From assembly GCF_003851725.1 (NCBI RefSeq), contig NZ_BHYL01000231.1:1-45180 (forward strand): DNA of 45,180 bases, written 5' to 3'. A program made the translations under genes and the position numbers. Below, piece after piece: positions 40,589 to 45,180 of this stretch. The notes below the pieces were generated by a model. It was not told the origin of the DNA, ran no database searches, and was given only the letters and a program-made list of their open reading frames with translations. Source of the DNA: Cellulomonas algicola (GTDB taxonomy: Bacteria > Actinomycetota > Actinomycetes > Actinomycetales > Cellulomonadaceae). Every line of letters begins with the position of its first letter. The first letter of the stretch is position 1.

Positions 40589-40647
40589 CAGCGGACCGAC
40601 AGCGGCCCGCCGGCGGCGCCACGCGCTGACAGCGGGCTGACAGCGGG
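40585..40647 (+). repeat. Two pairs of contiguous 11-bp direct repeats
   Basis: CTGACAGCGGG is perfectly duplicated head to tail at 40626-40636 and 40637-40647. A second, imperfect pair (CTGACAGCGGA, CCGACAGCGGC) is at 40585-40606; the ctaA stop codon lies in it. Pairs are offset by 41 nt. The 11-bp step is one DNA turn, as in OmpR/PhoB-family operators. The DrrAB-like operon starts at 40689. Confidence 0.6.
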
Positions 40648-40688
40648 GTCCGTCCACCCTGGTCACGACAACGACCAGGGAGGACACC

Positions 40689-41705
40689 ATGACCCACCAC
40701 ACCTGGGCCATCGAGGCCGAGGGCCTCGTCAAGACGTTCGGCGAGCAGCGTGCCGTCGACGGCGTCGACCTCACCGTCCGGACCGGCACCGTCTACGGCG
40801 TGCTCGGCCCTAATGGTGCCGGCAAGACGACGACGATCCGCATGCTCGCCACGCTCCTGCGCCCCGACGCCGGCACGGCCCGCATCTTCGGGCACGACGT
40901 GGCGCACGAGCCGCACGTCGTGCGCCAGCTCATCGGCGTCACGGGCCAGTACGCGTCGGTCGACGAGACGCTGAGCGCGACCGAGAACCTCGTGCTCTTC
41001 TCGCGCCTGCACGGTCTGTCCCGCACCGCCGCGCGTGCCAAGTCCGCGGACCTGCTGGAGCGGTTCGGCCTGACGGAGGCGGCGAACAAGCCGCTGCGGA
41101 ACTTCTCCGGCGGCATGCGGCGCCGGCTGGACCTCGCGGCGAGCCTCATCGCGCAGCCGCCGCTCATCTTCCTCGACGAGCCGACGACGGGCCTCGACCC
41201 GCGCACCCGCGCGCAGATGTGGGACACGATCCGCGAGCTCGTCGCGACCGGTTCGACGGTCCTGCTCACGACCCAGTACCTCGACGAGGCCGACCAGCTC
41301 GCGGACCGCATCGCGGTCATCGACCGCGGCCGCGTCGTCGCCGAGGGCACCGCCGACGAGCTCAAGTCGGCGGTCGGGACGCAGTCGCTGCAGCTGCGGC
41401 TCGCCGACCCCGGCCAGGTGCTGGCCGCCGCGGCGACGATCCGCGACCGGTTCCGCGTCGAGCCGACGGTCTCCCCCGAGGCCGCGCGCCTCACCCTCCC
41501 GCTGGACGACCCCGCCGCGGTGACCGACCTGCTCGTGCTGCTGCGCGAGCGCGGCCTCGCCGTCGACGAGCTGTCCATGCAGAAGCCCTCGCTCGACGAG
41601 GTCTTCCTCACGCTCACCGGCCACCCGGCCGAGGCGTCCGACGACGCGGACGCGTCCGCGGCCGAGCACGCGGCCGACGCCGCAGGAACGACGGTGAACG
41701 CATGA
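40689..41705 (+). CDS. DrrA-like ABC exporter ATPase
   Basis: 338 residues, ATG with AGGGAGGAC. Walker A GPNGAGKTTT, signature FSGGMRRRL, Walker B IFLDEPTTGLD, and TTQYLDEADQLADRI, where Gln replaces the switch His as is normal for the DrrA group. A DUF4162-like domain (about 225-310) and an acidic/Ala-rich tail follow. It resembles the daunorubicin resistance ATPase and pairs with the next gene. Substrates of the group are drugs or lipids. Regulation probably acts at the repeats upstream. Confidence 0.88.
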   Translation: MTHHTWAIEAEGLVKTFGEQRAVDGVDLTVRTGTVYGVLGPNGAGKTTTIRMLATLLRPDAGTARIFGHDVAHEPHVVRQLIGVTGQYASVDETLSATENLVLFSRLHGLSRTAARAKSADLLERFGLTEAANKPLRNFSGGMRRRLDLAASLIAQPPLIFLDEPTTGLDPRTRAQMWDTIRELVATGSTVLLTTQYLDEADQLADRIAVIDRGRVVAEGTADELKSAVGTQSLQLRLADPGQVLAAAATIRDRFRVEPTVSPEAARLTLPLDDPAAVTDLLVLLRERGLAVDELSMQKPSLDEVFLTLTGHPAEASDDADASAAEHAADAAGTTVNA

Positions 41706-42523
41706 GCGCCACGACCCTGACCCCCACCACCGGCGTCCCCGCCGACCTCGCGCGCACCGTCTCGTGGCCCGTCGCGGTGAAGCAGTCGCTCACCATGGCG
41801 TGGCGCGGGCTGCTCAAGGTCCGCCGCACGCCCGAGCAGCTCTTCGACGTGACGCTGCAGCCGATCATCTTCACGCTGATGTTCACGTACATCTTCGGCG
41901 GCGCGATCTCCGGCAGCGTGCGCGACTACCTGCCGATCATCATCCCGGGCATCCTCGTCCAGACCGTCCTGACGACGTCGGTCGTCACGGGCGTCCAGCT
42001 CCGCGAGGACATGGACAAGGGCGTGTTCGACCGGTTCAAGTCGCTGCCGATCGCGCGCGTCGCACCCCTCGCGGGCGCGCTCGTCGCCGACGCGGTCCGG
42101 TACCTCATCGCGACGACGCTCACCTTCACGATGGGCTACGTCATGGGCTACCGGCCCGGCGGCGGGATCGGCGGCGTCGTGCTCGCCGGCCTGCTCGTGA
42201 TCCTGTGCTCGTGGTCGCTGAGCTGGATCTTCGCGTTCTTCGGCGTCGTCGGGCGCACCGCGTCGTCCGTCCAGGGCATCTCGTTCCTCGTGCTCTTCCC
42301 GCTGACGTTCCTCTCGAACGCGTTCGTCGACCCGTCGACGATGCCACGGCCCCTGCAGGTGTTCGCCGAGGCGAACCCGGTGTCGCACCTCGTCACGGCC
42401 GTGCGCGAGCTCGCCAACACGGCGACCGTGACGCACGAGGTGGGCCTGGCGCTGCTGGGCTCCGCGATCGTCGTCGCGGTCTTCGCGCCCCTCGCGGTGC
42501 GGGCGTACATGCGCAAGGCCTGA
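41702..42523 (+). CDS. DrrB-like ABC-2 permease
   Basis: 273 residues, ATG overlapping the ATPase stop (ATGA). Six helices: LFDVTLQPIIFTLMFTYIFGGAI, IIIPGILVQTVLTTSVVTG, YLIATTLTFTMGYVMGY, VVLAGLLVILCSWSLSWIFAFFGVVG, ISFLVLFPLTFLSNAFV and LALLGSAIVVAVFAPLAVRAY. REDMDKGVFDRFKSLPIAR and PLQVFAEANPVSHLVTAVREL are signatures of the DrrB/ABC-2 drug-export permeases. It converges on the ATPase regulator over a strong hairpin. Confidence 0.88.
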   Translation: MSATTLTPTTGVPADLARTVSWPVAVKQSLTMAWRGLLKVRRTPEQLFDVTLQPIIFTLMFTYIFGGAISGSVRDYLPIIIPGILVQTVLTTSVVTGVQLREDMDKGVFDRFKSLPIARVAPLAGALVADAVRYLIATTLTFTMGYVMGYRPGGGIGGVVLAGLLVILCSWSLSWIFAFFGVVGRTASSVQGISFLVLFPLTFLSNAFVDPSTMPRPLQVFAEANPVSHLVTAVRELANTATVTHEVGLALLGSAIVVAVFAPLAVRAYMRKA

Positions 42524-42532
42524 GAGCAGGAC

Positions 42533-42570
42533 GACGGACGCCCTGGGGACCTCTCCCCGGGGCGTCCGTC
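42533..42570. terminator. Bidirectional hairpin terminator
   Basis: 17-bp stem (42533-42549 and 42554-42570, one U-G pair, 4-nt loop) between the convergent DrrB-like and ATPase-regulator genes, 10 nt after the former's stop. Confidence 0.8.
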
Positions 42571-42581
42571 GCGTGTGCCGC

Positions 42582-45180
42582 TCAGCGCCAGAGCGCGTCG
42601 ACGAGCGCGAGCGCCCGCGTCGCGGCGTGCCGTCGCCCGACGGCCCGCGCCCGCGCGCGTGCGGCGTCCGTCCGGTCCGTGCCCAGCAGCTCGCGGGCAC
42701 GCGCGTCGAGCGGTGCGCGGTGCAGCATGGGCAGGTCCTGGCGTGAGCCGAGCAGCTCGGCGAGGAAGAAGAGCTCGAGCCCGTCGTCGACCCGTGACGC
42801 GTCGCCCGACCCCGCCCACGCGGCCGTGCCGAGACCGACGGCCGCGGTGCCGAGGACCGGGTGGTCGACGGCGTCGGCAGCGCGCACGCGCTGCCACTCG
42901 TGCACGTGCCGCGCGAGGGCCGGCGCCGGCGTGCTCGGCGCGGGCCGGGCGGCGCGGACCGCCTCCGGTGCGAGCACGAGGCGGGCGATCCAGCCGACCG
43001 TGATCATGATGAACCACGGCGACGTCCGCTCCCCTCCGCCGTCGGGCCCGAACGCGTCGTACGCGGCCTGGAGGTGGTCGAGCGCGGCGGCGACGTCGCC
43101 CTCCGCGGCCGCGATCTCACCCCGTCCGGCCCGCTCGAGGGCCACGAGCTCGGGCGACTGCCAGGTGGTGCGGCCCATGCGGCCCGACGCCGCGACCTCC
43201 GCGAGCGCGTCGCACCGGTCCCGCGCCGTGGCCAGGTCGCCGACGCCCACCGAGGCCGCGAGCTCGAGCCACGCGACCTGGTGCAGCTCCTCCTCGGCGA
43301 CCAGGCGGCCCATCCCGGTGCGCGCCACCGACACCCATCGCAGCGCCTCCTGCGCGAGCCCTTCCTCGGCCGCGAGCTGCGCGAGGAACGACGCGTTGTT
43401 CGCCTCCGCCCAGACGTCGCCCCGGGCGACGCCCAGCGCGTACGCCTCCTCGACCCATCGCCGCGCCACCTCGAGCCGGCCCGAGTTCTCCGCGAGCTGC
43501 GCCGAGAGCATGTGGCCCAGCATCGCCAGGTAGGTGTCGCTCGACCGTCGGAGGTCCGCGAGCTCGCGCGCCATCCCGGCGACCGACCCCGCGAGCGCGA
43601 GCCCCGCGAACGCGCGCGTCCGGGGGCCGAGGTGCGACCCGAGCTCCCGCACGACCAGCCGCAGGCGCGCGAGCGCACGCGCGGTGCTCCCCGCGTCCCC
43701 GAAGATGCCCATCGCGGCGAGCTCCGTGAGCGCGAGCGCCGCCGCGTCCGCGTGCCGTGGCGCGACCCGCCACCCGTGCGTGCCCGCCAGCAGGTCGATG
43801 CCGAGGCCGAAGACCTGCTCGTGCGCCCCGCGCAGGCTCCAGTACCCGGTGAGCGCGACGTACAGCGCGTACGCCTCGCCCGTCAGGCCGCGGTCCAGCG
43901 CCGTGCGGAACGCGAGCAGCAGGTTGTCCTGCTCGCGGCGCAGCGCGCGCATCGCCGCGGGCTGGTCGCCGTCGACGAGCGCGGGTGCCCAGCGGTCGGC
44001 GAACGCGAGCGCCCACGCGAGCATCGCGTCGAGGGCGGCGTCGTGCTCGCCCGCCTCGGTCAGGCGCAGGTGGCCGAACTCGCGGACCGTCTCCAGCATG
44101 CGGTACCGGACGACCGGCTCGTCGTCGCCCTCGCCGCGGTCCTCCACGACGCTGCACAGGGACTGCAGCACGAGACCGTCGAGGGCGTCGAGCACGTCCC
44201 AGGCGTCGTCGGTGCCGGCTCCGTCCGTGGCGACGGCCCCGTCCCCGGTGACGGCGGGCGCGGTCGTCAGCCGGCCGAGCGCCGCGGCCGCGTCGAGGTC
44301 GAACCCGTCGGGCAGCACGGACAGACGGCGCAGCACGCGCTGCTCGTCGTCGCCCAGCAGGTGCCAGCTCCAGTCGATGACGGCCTCCAGCGTGCGGTGG
44401 CGGTCGGGCGCCAGCCGGTCCCCGGACCGCAGCAGCGCGAACCGGGCGTCGAGGCGACGCTCCACCTCCTCGACCGTCATGGTACGCACGCGCGCGGCGG
44501 CGAGCTCGATCGCGAGCGGCAGCCCGTCGAGCCGCGTCGCGATGCGCGCGACCACCTCGAGCGGCAGGGCGACCCCGGGCCGGGCGGCGCGCGCCCGCTC
44601 GCGGAACAGCTCGACGGCGGCGCCGTGACCGCCGTCGACCGGCAGCGGCGCGAGCGGGTGCACGCGCTCGCCTGCCACGAGCAACGGCGTACGGCTCGTG
44701 GTGAGGACCCGGAGGCCCGGCACGGCGGCCAGCAGCGCGTCCGCGCACTGCGCGGCCCCCGCGACCACGTGCTCGCAGTTGTCGAGCACGAGCAGGGTGG
44801 GGACCTCGCCCAACCGCTCGGCGATCCGGCCGGTCGCGTCGGTCGTCGCGGGGAGCCGGTCGCCCAGCCGCGCGCTGCGCGCGTGCGCGAGGCCGAGCGC
44901 CGACGCGATCGCGGTCTCCACGTCGGCGTCCGAGCGCACGCCCGCGAGCTCGACGACGACGACCCACGCGTCGTCCTGCGCGCGCCGGCCGACCTCCTGC
45001 ACGAGCGTCGTCTTGCCCAGCCCGCCCGTCCCGAGCACGGTCACGAGGCGGGCGTCCGCCCACGCGGCGTCGACGGCGGCCAGGTCGTGGGCGCGTCCCA
45101 GCAGCGCGTGCCGCGCGGCGCGCAGGCCGACCGGGTGCCGGACGGGCGTGCGCCGGTGCGCGCTCGTCGCGGCGTCGCCC
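42582..45180 (-). CDS. AfsR/LuxR-type STAND ATPase regulator, 5' end cut by window edge
   Basis: The open frame reaches the right edge, so about 865 C-terminal residues are seen. The visible start HPVGLRAARHALLGRAHDLAAVDAAW leads into a P-loop (GTGGLGKTTL), Walker B-like LLVLDNCEHVV, the sensor LTTSRTPLLVAGERVHPLAPL and the winged-helix GDRLAPDRHRTLEAVIDWSWHLL. The C-terminal 450 residues are helical and TPR-like (Ala/Leu/Arg-rich 34-residue-like steps). This is the standard layout of SARP/AfsR or LuxR-LAL type transcription regulators; the DNA-binding domain would be upstream of the window. The trigger is unknown. Confidence 0.8.
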   Translation of the reverse strand, partial: GDAATSAHRRTPVRHPVGLRAARHALLGRAHDLAAVDAAWADARLVTVLGTGGLGKTTLVQEVGRRAQDDAWVVVVELAGVRSDADVETAIASALGLAHARSARLGDRLPATTDATGRIAERLGEVPTLLVLDNCEHVVAGAAQCADALLAAVPGLRVLTTSRTPLLVAGERVHPLAPLPVDGGHGAAVELFRERARAARPGVALPLEVVARIATRLDGLPLAIELAAARVRTMTVEEVERRLDARFALLRSGDRLAPDRHRTLEAVIDWSWHLLGDDEQRVLRRLSVLPDGFDLDAAAALGRLTTAPAVTGDGAVATDGAGTDDAWDVLDALDGLVLQSLCSVVEDRGEGDDEPVVRYRMLETVREFGHLRLTEAGEHDAALDAMLAWALAFADRWAPALVDGDQPAAMRALRREQDNLLLAFRTALDRGLTGEAYALYVALTGYWSLRGAHEQVFGLGIDLLAGTHGWRVAPRHADAAALALTELAAMGIFGDAGSTARALARLRLVVRELGSHLGPRTRAFAGLALAGSVAGMARELADLRRSSDTYLAMLGHMLSAQLAENSGRLEVARRWVEEAYALGVARGDVWAEANNASFLAQLAAEEGLAQEALRWVSVARTGMGRLVAEEELHQVAWLELAASVGVGDLATARDRCDALAEVAASGRMGRTTWQSPELVALERAGRGEIAAAEGDVAAALDHLQAAYDAFGPDGGGERTSPWFIMITVGWIARLVLAPEAVRAARPAPSTPAPALARHVHEWQRVRAADAVDHPVLGTAAVGLGTAAWAGSGDASRVDDGLELFFLAELLGSRQDLPMLHRAPLDARARELLGTDRTDAARARARAVGRRHAATRALALVDALWR

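Overview
The window is a very GC-rich, gene-dense chromosomal segment of an actinobacterium, most likely Cellulomonas or a close relative. The evidence is the CenC-like family 9 cellulase beside a CelR-like LacI regulator, the GlgM-type glycogen genes, a complete actinobacterial SUF operon headed by sufR, the fabG-fabI pair, a three-gene BioMNY biotin transporter, and frequent GTG starts. No rRNA, tRNA, CRISPR array, phage or insertion sequence was recognised. The genes read as core or long-resident chromosome rather than an island.

Layout. 1-3505: an MFS exporter (cut by the left edge) diverges from a three-gene redox module: ferric-reductase-like membrane flavocytochrome, FMN-binding protein, and ApbE flavin transferase. 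3561-8304: a stress-type short-chain dehydrogenase and a heterodimeric ABC exporter. 8519-11105: NfeD plus an SPFH (slipin) protein, and a stand-alone ABC ATPase. 11218-16495: a conserved unknown gene, divergent glgA(M)/glgC, serB coupled to a DUF4037 gene. 16544-18646: fabG-fabI-sixA-like phosphatase. 18781-20383: DUF3099 gene, an 80-residue Cys/His protein and SURF1. 20367-21965: an ABC-F ATPase whose 3' end overlaps SURF1 tail to tail. 22099-25092: bioY-ecfA-ecfT and a HEYGH metallopeptidase. 25325-30003: GH9 cellulase and divergent LacI regulator with two CelR-like operators between them. 30059-30598: GNAT acetyltransferase. 30688-37519: sufR-B-D-Rieske-C-S-U-T. 37794-40588: ABC ATPase/permease pair and heme A synthase. 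40689-42523: DrrAB-like exporter. 42582 to the right edge: a large STAND-type ATPase regulator.

Themes. Genes within operons are nearly all joined by GTGA, ATGA or TGATG overlaps. At least eleven genes have a TANNNT -10 hexamer ending 6 to 8 nt before the start codon and no usable Shine-Dalgarno sequence, which predicts leaderless mRNAs. Strong hairpins separate convergent units (25254-25293, 30627-30669, 42533-42570).

Most interesting points: (i) the GH9 cellulase ends in LAVTG plus a membrane tail, so it is predicted to be sortase-E anchored on the cell wall, and its signal peptide is split between two frames by what looks like one extra base; (ii) two 14-bp CelR-type operators lie in the GH9/LacI gap; (iii) a palindrome overlaps the predicted sufR -10 element; (iv) two pairs of contiguous 11-bp direct repeats precede the DrrAB-like exporter; (v) a 15-bp stem-loop lies between sufC and sufS. 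I found no clearly new multi-gene system; the novelty is mainly regulatory and architectural.
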